Of a stretch of DNA of 64,000 nucleotides, positions 10,746 through 22,554 are shown one piece after another. The number at the start of each line of letters is the position of its first letter. The stretch's first letter is position 1. The DNA comes from Otatea glauca. Its lineage: Eukaryota > Streptophyta > Magnoliopsida > Poales > Poaceae. The position numbers and the translations under genes were made by a program. The notes below the pieces were generated by a model that made no database searches, was not told the origin of the DNA, and was given only the letters and a program-made list of their open reading frames with translations. The stretch is taken from contig CM070723.1 in the NCBI GenBank assembly GCA_036346275.1, positions 47,136,743 through 47,200,742 on the forward strand. The letters are read 5' to 3'.

Positions 10746-12273
10746 GCTAACAATGGATGATCAACCGGAGCTATGTAAGGAATTTCAGAAGCTGAGGTTG
10801 GAAGTTATTCTGCAAGGAATTGTGGCGGCACTGGAAGTGAGACCAACACTGGAGGATCAGATTAGAGAGGGACAGAGGGATGATGATAAAATTTCTAAGA
10901 TCAAGGCTAAAAAGGAGGAAGGCCTAGCCATGGATTTTACTCTAGATGAGCAAGGAACCATGTTCTTCAAATGCCGAATTTGTGTACCGAGTAAAAAGGA
11001 GCTGAAGCAACTGATTCTTGAAGAAGCTCACGATTCTAAGTACTCGATTCATCCAGGAAGTGCAAAAATGTATCAAGATTTGAGGAAGAGATTTTGGTGG
11101 CCTAATATGAAGCGTGAGGTGGCAGAGCATGTTGCTCTATGCGATGTATGTCAGAGAGTAAAAGCCATGCATCAAAGACCAGCTGGTTTGCTGCAACCGT
11201 TGAAAATTCCTGAATGGAAGTGGGAGGAAATTGGTATGGACTTTATCACCGGTTTACCTAAGACTCAGAGAGGTTATGATTCTATTTGGGTCATTGTGGA
11301 TCGCCTAACCAAGGTTGCTCATTTTATCCCGGTAAAGACTACCTACTCAGGAGATCGTTTAGTAGAGTTGTATATGTCAAGGATTGTATGTTTGCATGGA
11401 GTGCCCAGGAAGATTGTGTCAGACAGAGGTACCCAATTTACCTCAAGATTTTGGAACAAGTTGCATGAAGCAATGGGACACGTCTGAATTTCAATACAGC
11501 ATATCACCCGCAGACAGATGGTCAGACAGAAAGGGTAAATTAGATTTTGGAAGATATGTTGAGAGCTTGTGCTTTAGCTTATGCTACGTCTTGGGATAAA
11601 TGTTTACGTATCACGAATTCGATTACAATAATGATTATCAAGCTAGCTTGCAGATGTCACCGTTTGAGGCGTTATATGGACGCGCTTGTCGTACTCCGTT
11701 AAGTTGGAATGAAACAGGAGAGCGTTTGGTGTTCGGGCCAGATATTCTCGAGGAAACAGAAAATCAAGTTGCGATGATCAGAGAGAGGTTGAAGATAGCA
11801 CAGTCAAGGCAAAAGAGCTACGCCGATGGCAAGCCTTGAGATTTGAGTTTTGAGCCAGAGGGTTATGTGTATCTCAGGGTTACCCCTCTTAAGGGTGTTA
11901 AAAGGTTTCACGTGAAAGGGAAGCTTGCACCAAGATATGTTGGTCCTTTCAAAATTTTGAGCCGTCGAGGAGAGGTAGCTTATCAGCTGGAATTGCCTCA
12001 GTCCTTGGTAGGAGTGCAGCGTGTTTCATGTGTCTGGCGAAGAAATGTCTCGGAGGGCGTGAGAACAAACCCGTTGGGCCTTAATAGAGTTTGTAGGAAG
12101 ATTTGACCTACAAGGAGCAGCCAGTCAGAATTTTGGATGTTGTAGAGCGCAGGACTAGAAGCAAGTCTATTCGCTTTTGCAGAGTTCAGTGGAGCAATCA
12201 TTGTGAAAGTGAAGCAACCTGGGAGCGCGAAGAAGATTTGAAGTCGGAATTTCCAAACCTATTCTCTAGTTAG
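10746..12273 (+). pseudogene. pol: pol: integrase with C-terminal chromodomain
   Basis: The zinc-binding domain has HPGSAKMYQDLRKRFWWPNM and a CDVC pair. The catalytic core gives the first Asp in MDFITGLPKTQ and the second in VSDRGTQF. A frameshift at about 11485 precedes the segment with the catalytic Glu (AYHPQTDGQTE). The GPF-type motif (RYVGPFKILSRRGEVAYQLELP) is at about 11930-12000. The last 50 codons have the chromodomain pattern ending WEREEDLKSEFPNLFSS-stop at 12271-12273. In chromoviruses this domain directs integration to particular chromatin. Several stops and shifts make the copy inactive. Confidence 0.9.
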
Positions 12274-12301
12274 CCCTAAATCTCGGGGTCGAGATTCTGT
12301 T

Positions 12302-12313
12302 AAGGGGGGGAGG
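12302..12313 (+). promoter_or_regulatory. Polypurine tract of the Tekay-type element
   Basis: AAGGGGGGGAGG lies just before the 3' LTR start (TG at 12316). This is the plus-strand priming site of LTR elements. It follows the chromodomain stop by 29 bases. Confidence 0.85.
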
Positions 12314-12315
12314 TT

Positions 12316-15300
12316 TGCCACATCCTAAATTTTCGCCTAAATATTATTTTATTGTCATTGGTGCATTTTATGATTTTTCTGGAAGTTATTTGGATTTTTC
12401 TGGATTTATTGGAATTAATTGCAAATTAAGTGTTTTGGCCTTTTGTTGAAAATCATTTAAATTTATGCAAAGTTAAAATAAAGTTTTGCCAAAAATATTT
12501 TATTTGAGTCCAGAATGTCTCAAAGTATTTTTGAGAATTTGCTTGCAATTTTCCTGATTATTTTATTGCCTAAAATAAATAAAATAAATTTCTGTAATTA
12601 TTTTAAATGAGAAAACTTTTAAAAAATCCCGTGAACAATGTCGGGCGGCCCATGTTATCTTGACCCAAGTTAGCCCGCGTGACCGTTTCTTGCGAAACCC
12701 TAACCCTAATCCGACGACCGTTGGATTTGGATCCAACGGCCGTGCTTTCACCGCGTCGCCAAGCGCTCAGGGCCGTCGGATGGATGACGCGTGGACGCTC
12801 AGGATGAAGCCGCGTCGCCTCTCCGAATCGCCGTCGAAATCCGCCGCCGCCACGCAATGAACTCCGAAGTCCGCGCCGCGCACGCCTCCCCATGCGCCTA
12901 TTTAAGGCGCCGCCTCGGGCGCTGAAACCCACACCCCGCGCCGCACTGTTGGCGTTTCGCCGCCGAGGCGCTTTACTGCCGTCGCGAGCTGCGGAGTTGC
13001 GAAGCTCACGCCGTCGTTCCGCTCGTTTTCGCGCGTCGTCCACGCCGTTCGGCCGTCTGCGGTTCGATCCGTGATCCCCTGCGATCTGCGCGTCGGACCG
13101 TCAAGAATCGCCGCCGATTAAATCGCGAACGCCATCGCCGGCGTCGTCTTCTCCACTGCCGGTGAAGCTGCGCCGCCGCGATCGCCATCGCCGGTTCGAG
13201 CTTTTCGGCCGTTCGATCCGTAGCGGAGGGTGAGATCCGCGCGTGTCCCTTGCGTGCGAAACGCGTGGACCATCGGATCCGATCGAAGGGTCGGTCGAGC
13301 AGCGTGTGAACCAATCGGGCGCCGCCGCGTGTCGGGCGTCGAGGCCGAGGCGGCATGGACCGAGTCCACCGTGGTCCAGCGTCACGCCGTGGACCGAGTC
13401 CATGCGCCGAGACACGTGTCACGCTCTGGTTGGTTCCAGAGCTTCGCTGACGTCATGCTTGCGTCATAATTGCGTTTTCAATTGGAAAATAATCCGATTG
13501 GAAATTCGCAATGCTGACGTCATCATGAGTCACGCTGACGTCATAAATCGGTTTTCAGTTTAAAAATAATTCGGTTAAATCTGATTTTCAAATTTCTGTA
13601 ATTTCAGTATTTATTTAAACTTCCAAAGGCTATAACTTTTGCATTTTAACTTGGATTTGAGTGATTCAAATTTCTAAAAATTTGTAAAATTGAGATCTAT
13701 TTAATGGTGAATTGTATTTGATTTTTGGAGTTCAGTTGCTCTCTGTTTTGGTATTTATTTGCTTTTCTCCTTGATGCAGCGTAGGCGTTGAATTGTGCGG
13801 CGCCGGAGGAAGATCCAGCGACTCAAGAGCAAGCTCCAGACCAAGATCAGGACCTATTCCCAGGCAAGTTGTGCTTTGATCATGTTGAACCCATGTTTAT
13901 AAAATTGCTATATTTGTTTTACCCTATTGCATATTATTTCAAGTATACCATTGTTTCAACTTAAATTGGGATCTAGTTAAGCTACCAATTTGATCTATAC
14001 CCTACCTTGTCATTGTATGCCATAATCTATTGTCATCCTAGATTGGTTCTTTATAGTTGGTTAGTAATGATAATCAACATGGGATGGTTAGAAGTATTAG
14101 TTGCTTAGCCATGCCACGTCATCACATGTGTTTGAATCATTGATAATTAATCTTGATTAATGGAATATGGAACGAGGTTATGAACTTGTGTGTCATGTGG
14201 GATCACACGATGAGATTGAGTTGCTGTGGCGAGTCATGTCACGCAACGATGTTGAATTGTTGATGGCACGTGGTGCATGGTAATCAACTTGGATGATAAT
14301 CACTTAGATTGAGGCAAGTGACAAGGGGCGAGTATGCCAAGGTGGGCCCGATGGGCAGAGGGTATCTGGATGTCTTGCCTTGATCACTCTATGGACTTAA
14401 CCATGCAAGCCTTTGACCTGAGTCAATCATGCAACCACATGTCTGGTATGGGCCGGCCTAGCTGATTAATTTGCAATGTCCTAATTTTGGTACTATCGTG
14501 GTTGGTGTGAGTTCCCGAGTTATGGAGTAATTCACATGGCGCAAGAGGGGCCCTGGATGTGGTAACAGTCCACGGTGTTGAAACCTTAGCGGGTGGTACG
14601 AGGTTAAGCGGCGCATTGTAAAGGCTTTGTTATAATCACTCGCCTTGGTGGTGTTTGGTTGTGTCGCGTGGGTAAAGTGCATAACGTCTGCGAGTGTGAA
14701 ACTATTCGGATAGCCATGCTCGCGGTATTGAGCAATGCTCGGAATTCTGATTAAGGGTTAAGCTTAATTAATTGGACAACTTGGTTGGGATGGCGGAATG
14801 CCATGTGAAAGATGGAATTTGACTTAGGTTTGGAAACTTGGTTTACTTGAAATCTTGAATCTATTTATTGTTATTTGTTTCTGATCTTTACAATATATTT
14901 ATTGTATTTGTTCATAAATCTTGCTTATTGCAAAATAGCCATGATAACATATCCATTGGAATAAGCCTTACATATAGTTACATAGAATTGCATTACATGC
15001 ACAACTTGTTGAGTGCTTTAAGTACTCACCCTTGCCAATGACAATAATCAACGATCGAAGAATCTCTACTGTGTTGGAGGAGTTCGGGAGGACCACGAGT
15101 CATTAGGGTCCGAGCCTTGTCGGTTACTGTGGTGAACTGATGAGCTATCTCGTTTTCTACTTTCATTGCTTAATTCTTAGCTTATATTTCCAGTCTTGCC
15201 CTGCGTGGCTTAATAATGTAAATTGGTCATAAGGTCATACACTTAGCTATATCAATAAATGGAGTAATATTCTATTATCGTTGAGTATGATATGATATGT

Positions 15301-15389
15301 ACCGATGTTGAGCTGTGTGTACTAGCGTTGATCCTAGGACTAGTGCGGTAAACACAGTGGGTTCGAATCAGTGGATTTGGGTCCTTACA
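12316..15389 (+). repeat. 3' LTR of the Tekay-type element
   Basis: This 3074-bp copy of the 5' LTR begins TGCCACATCC (TGTAACATCC in the other) and ends GTCCTTACA. The flanking CTTCG resembles the CTGCG before the 5' LTR. Differences between the two LTRs are substitutions plus many tiny indels, which could be age or assembly error. As in the 5' LTR, open frames in its GC-rich block (about 12690-13420) are not genes. Confidence 0.93.
12899..12906 (+). promoter_or_regulatory. TATA-like box in the 3' LTR
   Basis: CTATTTAAGG at the end of the GC-rich block matches a plant TATA box. The equivalent in the 5' LTR is TTTTTAAAG (3446-3454). If used, U3 would be about 0.6 kb and R plus U5 about 2.4 kb. 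Confidence 0.4.
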
Positions 15390-15404
15390 CTTCGGATGAG
15401 TAGT

Positions 15405-17290
15405 TCAAAGTATGACAGCTAAATCTACGTGTCGTACCTGCGAATCCTGACGACCGTACTGAGAGGAAGACGATGGTGCAAAGCTCGATCGTCTTCCGCC
15501 CATGCTCGGGCGTGACGGCCTGGGAGATGAAGGACAAGTGCCGCGCTCACCACCCTGTACGGCAACGTCACTGTGACGACCGCATGTCAACGCCTTCATG
15601 ATGCCCTTAGACTCGTCCATGATAGAACGTAGAACCCCAACTAAGCTGGACCTAGAGCTATGGGGCGCATGCCGTACTGCAGTGGAACTATCTTCGTAGA
15701 TACGGCTCGCTCGGTCGTACTACAAGAAAACATGATTAGTAAAAGAAATGTGAATTGAAATATAATGTATGTTCGTACCGTGTTATCTTGGCGTGCTGCG
15801 TGGTGTACACGATGGCCGAGGGCCAACCGCTCGGCGTTGGTGACCTCCTCAGGCTTTGAAGGAGGTGTCGCAGTAAGTCGTGCTCTGGTACGAGGCACGT
15901 ACCACTCCAAGTACACGACGTACGTCTCGAGGTCGTATGGTCGACCCTCCGTTACTACCTGCTCCGTGGCGGACTGCTCCCATGCAGTCGTCCATGGTAA
16001 CTGCGTGTCACACCATTCATCACTCGTTTGGCCCCTCCGAGTTTCCCTGCGGGATTGAAATGTGTAAGTTACAAATTATAATTACAAATTACAATTCATA
16101 TTACGAATTAAACGTACATATGCATATTTCGTGGCAAAGGCTGGCCAACTGGAGGGGGATTTGCTGATAGTCCAAATTTGTGCATCACTCGAGCTGAGCA
16201 GTACGCCTCCACCATATGACAACACACGAGGTGGCACATCGTAAACCAGTAAGCACCATCCTGCCCACACTGCTGTGATAATCCATGCGGCGCCGTAATA
16301 ACCAACAAATCAGAAGTCCAGAGTTGCCATATTATTTCATCCTCGTGGAGGGTCTCAAAGTAGTTGTGAAACTCGGCGTAGACTCTCCAAGGTCTATCCC
16401 TTGCCCATCCCAAGTACGAACCTGTCCACCGAAACCCCATGGTGGGACCATCATTCGGGTGTCCACCGTAGAAGTCAGCGTCCAACGGATACAAGGTGAA
16501 CGGGCTCCCGAAAGTACGGGCGCCCAACAGGAAAATGCTACCAAGACCAGATCTGCAGCAACGAGTAGCACACTGCAAGAACGGGCTCCTCCCCCGTTGT
16601 CTTCAGGCAAGCCGCGCACAATCCCCTGTACGTGGAGCAGAGCACCGCCGATTCAAAACTGAACTGAGGGACATCGTCGAGGGCATCAGTCAAAGCCTAC
16701 GCGATGCGGATGTAGCCCGGGTAGACAACATCTCCGTGTGATGTAGGGAACAACATCCAGCCAAACAGGAAGAGCGGGTATGCTACAAGGTGAGTCCTCA
16801 CCATGTCCTGAGGTGCATCATCGGGGCATTAGATGTAGCGACGAAGCCATGACAGTGGAACGCACGGACTCTACTCAGGGACTGCATGGCCAAACTTATC
16901 CTGCAATCTTATTTTCCAATCAGGCCTCCTCGATGGTGGAACTATCAGCCTGCCCCTAATAGGTAAGCCGGTAATGTAGGCAAATATCCTGGAGGGTGAC
17001 GGTCATCTCCCCCCAGCGGAAGTGGAAAGTGTGGGTCTCCGGCCTCCAACGATCCACTAGCGCGGAGAAGAGAGCCCCGTCGAAAGTGAAAGATTGCCGA
17101 TGTCCATCATCCGGGCTAGCGGCAGTAGCCCTGACTCCCGTAGAGTGGGCACGTACCACTCGTTCAAGGGCCAGTGCTCCTTCGGGGCCCTGAGAAGGAA
17201 AGACGGTGGTCCAACACCTGTAAGCTAAAGCCTGCTACGATGATTGGCATTGTAGTATGAGTCAAGCAAAGTCTCCGGGTGTCCAGCCAT
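15405..17290 (-). pseudogene. Plant mobile domain (PMD) gene, 5' and middle exons
   Basis: The gene starts at 17290 with MAGHPETLLDSYYNANHRSRL. The domain core DRWRPETHTFHF-(R/W)-GEMTVTLQDI (about 16975-17060) is the signature shared by MAIN/MAIL-type proteins and PMD proteins carried by transposons. Downstream pieces include FWLGARTFGSP-like and GSYLGWARDRPWRVYAEFHN segments. Clear introns occur at 16047-16117 (GTACGT donor, CCGCAG acceptor) and 15720-15778. The exon at 15719 ends at CAG on 15438, followed by a GTACGA donor whose intron holds the retrotransposon; read through, it stops at 15405. Several frameshifts and stops in the first 1.1 kb make it a pseudogene. It lies next to a MuDR-like transposase on the same strand, so it is probably MULE cargo. 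PMD function in transposons is not established. Confidence 0.8.
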
Positions 17291-17655
17291 GTCCTGCGAG
17301 AAGAAAAAAGAAACAAAAATTAATACGGGTAAGATAACATTACGTGACATAACAAAAAATATAATGTGACGATAGGACAGTATATAACATGACATAGGTA
17401 GCACCGTACATGATATTACATAGCAAAATAATAAAATTACAGGAAGGTACTAACCACACACAAAAATAAAATTATGCAGGGGATATAAAAAATAACATTA
17501 AATGATATAACAATACATACCATGTGACGACATGCCATTAGGTAACAGGACATAGGTAGCACGGTACATGATACTACATAACAAAAAAAAAGAAAATTAC
17601 ATGAATGTACTACTCGCACAGGAAATAATTATATAAAGGTACATTGACATGGTTT
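17291..17655. other. AT-rich spacer between PMD gene and transposase
   Basis: No gene is visible. The sequence repeats phrases such as ATAACATTACGTGACATAACA, and GGACATAGGTAGCAC followed by (G/C)GTACATGATA, two or three times (about 17330-17600). This suggests small internal duplications. Confidence 0.5.
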
Positions 17656-20232
17656 CTACAGATGGGTCGACGAGCCGACCCTATTAGGGCAGTTTTTCAT
17701 TGTATGCCCCACTGTTATGCATATACGGTACTTCCATGCAGCTCGTTCGTCTTCCTGCTGAATTGCATTCATATCGTTACGAACCGTGACTGCCACCGTC
17801 CACGGCCACTCTGCTTCAAAGCTGACTTCTGAGACCAAGTCACTTGCCCTGGCCACAGCTCTCTGTAATGCATGTCCAAGCCGTAGGAGTTGAACTCCAA
17901 ACTTCATGTCCCGAACAAATGATCGACGGTGAAGTACTCAGAGATGTACGCCACGGAAGAGTGATGGAGAACTGTGCATGTCTCATATACATGCGAGCAT
18001 GGCTTGTGCAACAGTTTTGGCTTGTTGCATGTGCATGTCGCCACATCACGTACTGTGCACACTTGCTTACGGTAGCCTCTGCAATGGCCATCGATGAACT
18101 TCTCCCGTAGACGCACTTCAAACTTCCACCTGACTCCATCCATGGTGCGGACGTCGTGGGAGCGAGCCTTCTCTATTTTCTTCTCTATATATGCGTGCAT
18201 ACATTCGGAGAACTGCTTTCCCTCGTCTAGATACCTCCTTGCATTTATCCCCCTGTTCACGAAGTATCTAACGGTTTTGTTTCAAGTCTTCTCCACGATG
18301 GCACTGATTAGGAGGGACCGAACACCCTTCAGAACACCGTTGTAAACCTCGGACACGTTAGTTGTCATTATGCCGTACCTTGCACCGTCGGTGTCATATA
18401 ACAGGGACCACTTCTCTAGTTTTGGAGCGCGCAACTGCACCCACTGAGAGAAGTTGTTCACCTGGCCCTCTGTGGATTGCGGCGTATGTTTCGCGGTCTC
18501 CTCATCGAGCACTCTCCATATGTCCTTGAACTTCCGCTTCTGGTTTTGCATGCAGAGCCTCTTGAATATCTTCATGACTTCTTTGCTGCGGAACCTCCTG
18601 TGCAGGTTCGCGATAAGATGCCTCATGCACCAGCGATTGACGATGTCATTTCATTGATATGGTGGCTGTGTTCGTCCTTGCATTGTGCTGATGGCGGACA
18701 TTAACCCAGCATGCCTGTCGATGATGAGGCATACGTTCGGGCGGTCTTGGACAATAGCTTGCTTCACATTTGCTAAGAACCACGACCAGCTCTCCGTGTT
18801 CTCGCTTTCCACCAGTGCATAGGCCACCGGGAGTAGCTGGTCGTTGCCGTCCGCCGCGACCGCCATTAGTATGGTGCCCCTATACTTGCCGGATACGAAA
18901 GTGCCATCCATGGTCAGCATAGGCCGGCAGTACTTGAAGTCCTGAATGGCTGGTCCGAATGCCCAAAACACACGATCGAGGATGAAACAGTTGGGACCCT
19001 TCGTGGGGTGCAGCCTATCCATCTTGTTGATGTAGGTCCCAGGATTAGCTTCAGCAATCTGGTGAAGCATGCGAGGAACAAGGTTGTACCCCTCTTCGTA
19101 CGTGCCGTACATCATCTCTATAACTTTTTCTTCGTTCGCCACACCTTGCCGTAGCTAACAGGATATCCCACCATGTTAACCACATCGTCCATCAGTATCT
19201 TCAGTGAAACGGTCAGGTCCGCTGTGACCAAGTGAGAAATCAGGCTGGCCACATATGAGGACGTGATATTTACATGCTTCTGCCGTGGCTCGACAAGCAC
19301 ACAAGTGTGTTCCGTCAGGATAGTTATCTTGAAGCTCGAACTCACGCCCTTGAATTTGTGGGCACGGATCTTGCTGGGATACTCAGCATCAATGCACTTC
19401 ACAATGTAGGTCTCCTGGTTCGACCTGTACACTCGGTATGTGCGGCTGATGTTTACCGCATATCTAGCAATTGCCTGCTGGGCGGCAATCTTCGTAGGAA
19501 AGCATTGCCCTACCAGCAGAGTGTCCTGATCAAAAGCCCACTCAGTGCCGGTTTCGTTTGGCAGCATGAGAGACGTCATCGCCAGATCGTCCAACCGTGA
19601 AGACATGTACTCCACATTAGTGGACACAATGCCACCGACTGGAGTTGCACTATTGTCTCCACTGCTATCCGTGTCGACATCATTGTCTTCATCGGATATT
19701 GCTTCGTCCGACATGCCTTCCAGGTGCTCATGGCAGTCAATGCGAGCGGACCACCATCGCCCGATGTCTTCATTTGCCTAAAAGTCATCTGCACCAACGT
19801 CCTCACCGATGGCCCCAGAGGACACTTCGACGTCGCCGCCACCGCCACCGCCACCGAGGGGACTAGAGGTTTGGCCTCTGTCCAGGAAGCGGACATACAC
19901 CATCGACTGACGGTGTATTAGCGCTTCAGGGTTCATCACAATTTGCATGTATTCCCCCACATTGTGCTTCCCACGATCTTGCATAGGTCCCACACGTAGT
20001 TGGTGGGACCTTCCACGACTTTGGCATGTACCGCCTCGATGACAAGCTTTTTTCGGGCAGTCTCCCGATCAAATGTGCTTCTCACGCACGTACAGAGGTC
20101 GGCCGGACTCATCTCCGTTAGACCCGGAGCCCGGATCATCTTCCTTTCGCAGTTCGAAAGGTCCGCCCTATATGGACCCTCTCGAATAACACCGTCACCA
20201 TAAAACACGGACAAATCTTGAATTTCTGTCAT
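17656..20232 (-). pseudogene. MuDR-like (MULE) transposase, decayed
   Basis: The protein starts at MTEIQDLSVFYGDGVIREGP (20232). An acidic linker is broken by a frameshift near 19975 and an in-frame TAG near 19778. The N-terminal DNA-binding region spans about 19520-19130. The MULE catalytic core has the first Asp in MLTMDGTFVSGKYRGT, the second in LIIDRHAGLMSAI, and the Glu in TTNVSEVYNGVLKG, with the CxxH-like MRHLIANLHRRF between. A SWIM zinc finger (CTCNKPKLLHKPCSH) follows at about 18010-18060. The C-terminus ends with a knuckle-like GHTMKNCPNR. Frameshifts near 19130, 18655 and 18285 separate the parts. The enzyme would cut and join the element's inverted termini. All three catalytic residues are visible but no single frame spans them. 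Confidence 0.9.
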
Positions 20233-20340
20233 TTAGTACCTACCACAGCGAAAGACGCAAGCATGCGAATTAAGTACCAACATACGATTTGCATGTGGTA
20301 CTATTAAAGTAATCATGCACCGTTATTTATTCCATTAACA

Positions 20341-21440
20341 GTACTAATTTTTTTACTATTAACAGTGGTGTCATTGTGCTATTTGTTCGGATAGTACAGA
20401 AATTTCGTTACATCGAACTAACATTCCATTAATATCATACAAATATTACACTCAATAATAAACTGTTCATACCACAATTTTATCAATTGTCCAACAAATT
20501 TTACGCCTAACACCATAATTTTACGTAGCACTTATGTTACTTGTACTGCCATATTTTGTACTGCTAAATGGTACTAATTTTTTTACTATTAATAGTGGTG
20601 TCATTATGCTATTTGTTCGGATACTATAGAAATTTCGTTACACTGAACTAATATTCTATTAATATCATACAAATACTACACTTAATATTAAACTATTCAT
20701 TCCGCGATTTTACTAATTGTCCAACAAATTTTATGCCTAACACCATAATTTTACATACCACTGATGTTACTCGTATTGCCATATTTTGTACTACTAAATT
20801 GTACTAATTTTTTTACTATTAACATTGGTGTCATTGTGCTATTTGTTCGGATACTACAAAATTTTCGTTACACCGAGCTAATATTCCATTAATATCATAA
20901 AAATACTACACTGAATATTAAACTATTCATTCCGCGATTTTACTAATTGTCCAACAAATTATACGCCTAACACCATAATTTTACGTACCATTGATGTAAC
21001 TGGTACGGCCATATTTTGTAGTGCTAAATGGTACTAACTTGTTTACTAATAACAGTGGTGTTATTCTATTATTTCTTGGATACTACAGAAATTTCGTTAC
21101 ACTGAACTAATATTCCATTAATATCATACAAATACTACATTGAATATTAAACTATTCATTCCGCGATTTTACTAATTTTCCAACAAATTTTACGCCTAAC
21201 ACTATAATTTTACGTACCACTGATGTAACTGGTACCGCCATATTTTGTATTGCTAAATGGTACTAACTTTTTTACTAATAACAGTGGTGTTATTCTATTA
21301 TTTCTTGGATACTACAGAAATTTCGTTTCACCGAACTAATATTCCATTCATGTCATAGAAATACTACACTGAATATTAAACTATTCATTCCGCGAATTTA
21401 CTAATTGTCCAACAATTAGTATGCCTAACAAATTAAATCC
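20341..21440. repeat. 230-bp tandem repeat array (4.8 copies)
   Basis: Units begin with GTACTAACTTTTTTACTA-type sequence at 20341, 20571, 20801, 21031 and 21260, which gives spacings of 230, 230, 230 and 229 bp. Each contains TTTCGTTACAC-GAACTAATATTCC and CAACAAATTTTACGCCTAAC. Copies differ by roughly 5-10%. The array is AT-rich and sits about 100 bp upstream of the transposase start, where a MULE promoter or subterminal region would be expected. Confidence 0.93.
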
Positions 21441-22554
21441 TCCAACAGTAAGCAGCTTAACACTAGTGTCATTTCATCTCGTACTCATTATACATTTGCC
21501 ATGATTATTTGTAATGATCATGTACAACTACCGTACTTCAATGTACTACTATTTACACTAACTTGCCTGAAGCTCAACTGATGATTGTGACAACTGGAGT
21601 ATCGTTCAAATCAACCTTCCCAAAGCTCTCCCGGCTGATGTACGAACTCACCGTCCTGAAGAATACCTGCAAAATACTGATCCCTCGTCAAATCATCAAA
21701 AGTAAAAACTCCAACCACATTTCTACAAAATATGAATGTCGCAAAAATTGCTGCGAAAATACACTTCCAAATTTCCTTTTCCACCTCGTTTTCCTCTCTG
21801 TTTTCCCCCTCTCCTCTTTTGCCTCTCGGTTAGCACCGCTCAAACTCACTCGCTCTTGCTCTACTACCTCTCTCACGTTGAATGCTCAACGCAGACCATC
21901 GCAACAAAGGTGGGATTTATAGCCATTTTCTGCGCGAATGCAATGAAGAAGAGGTCGTTTGTCTCTGCTTGCGGTGCATAGACAAGACAGAACTACATGA
22001 CTAAAATTACTCTTGTCAGTAGCTTTCCACAAACGAATAAAAGTTTTTTTGCCATGCGTTAATCGCACACGGACCGGACCCACTCCAGTATAGTGCGTTG
22101 CGTGAATCCCGCCGATACTTTTCTTCTCCTTTTCCCTACGCGCGGCATCGTTTTCTTCCTCTTCTCCACATGCTGTCGCCCGAGAGGAACCCTTGCACGC
22201 CCCGGCACTGGCCCCCCTGCGCGCCCTGGCCCCCCTGCGAGCATGTAGCCCTAGGCCCCCGCTGAAATTCGATGGTGGAACCGCTGGATTCGATCGTTTC
22301 AGCCGTTCGATCAAATTGGAATCACCGGTTGTCTGACGCGTGATTTTTTATTTAAAAACAGCGATGCGTCGTGAAATCGAAATAAAAAATTCTAGTGGAT
22401 CCGGACCACTGGAAATTGAATAAAAAAATCCCGCGCTCCACGTCTGCTGGATTCTACTGTATAGCGGCCATTTTTGTAATTTCGTTGGGTCAGTGGCTAA
22501 TCACACAAAAAAATCTCCCACCGGGCTAGAACAGTAAAAAATTCTCCATTGCCG
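21441..22554. other. Presumed MULE 5' terminal region, no gene
   Basis: No convincing gene is visible. A pyrimidine-rich tract (21770-21880) and a GC-rich stretch (22080-22290) contain only overlapping frames. At 22524-22545 the sequence GGCTAGAACAGTAAAAAATTC resembles GGCTAGAACCGTAAAAAGTTT at 95-115, in the same orientation. The right terminal inverted repeat of the MULE should lie here, but its partner is outside the window, so I could not define it. Confidence 0.35.

Larger units (their letters stand above)
2862..15389 (+). mobile_element. Ty3/gypsy chromovirus (Tekay/Del type), decayed
   Basis: A full-length plus-strand LTR retrotransposon. Both LTRs start TG (TGTAACATCC and TGCCACATCC) and end TTACA. 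A TGGTATCAGAGC primer site lies at 6636 and a purine run precedes the 3' LTR. Gag, protease, reverse transcriptase, RNase H, integrase and a C-terminal chromodomain occur in that order, which is the chromovirus arrangement, and very long LTRs are usual for grass Tekay/Del elements. The flanks CTGCG (2857-2861) and CTTCG (15390-15394) are probably a 5-bp target duplication with one change. It lies in a PMD-gene intron. All coding regions carry frameshifts, so it is not autonomous. An extra PMD fragment sits between the 5' LTR and the primer site. Confidence 0.92.

Noticed and set aside
16285..16662. 125-codon plus-strand frame
   Set aside because: Antisense shadow of the PMD gene.
21886..22314. 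142-codon minus-strand frame near the MULE right side
   Set aside because: Low-complexity Arg/Ala/Gly-rich product of GC-rich DNA; no splice or homology support. Could only be revisited if the MULE end is defined.
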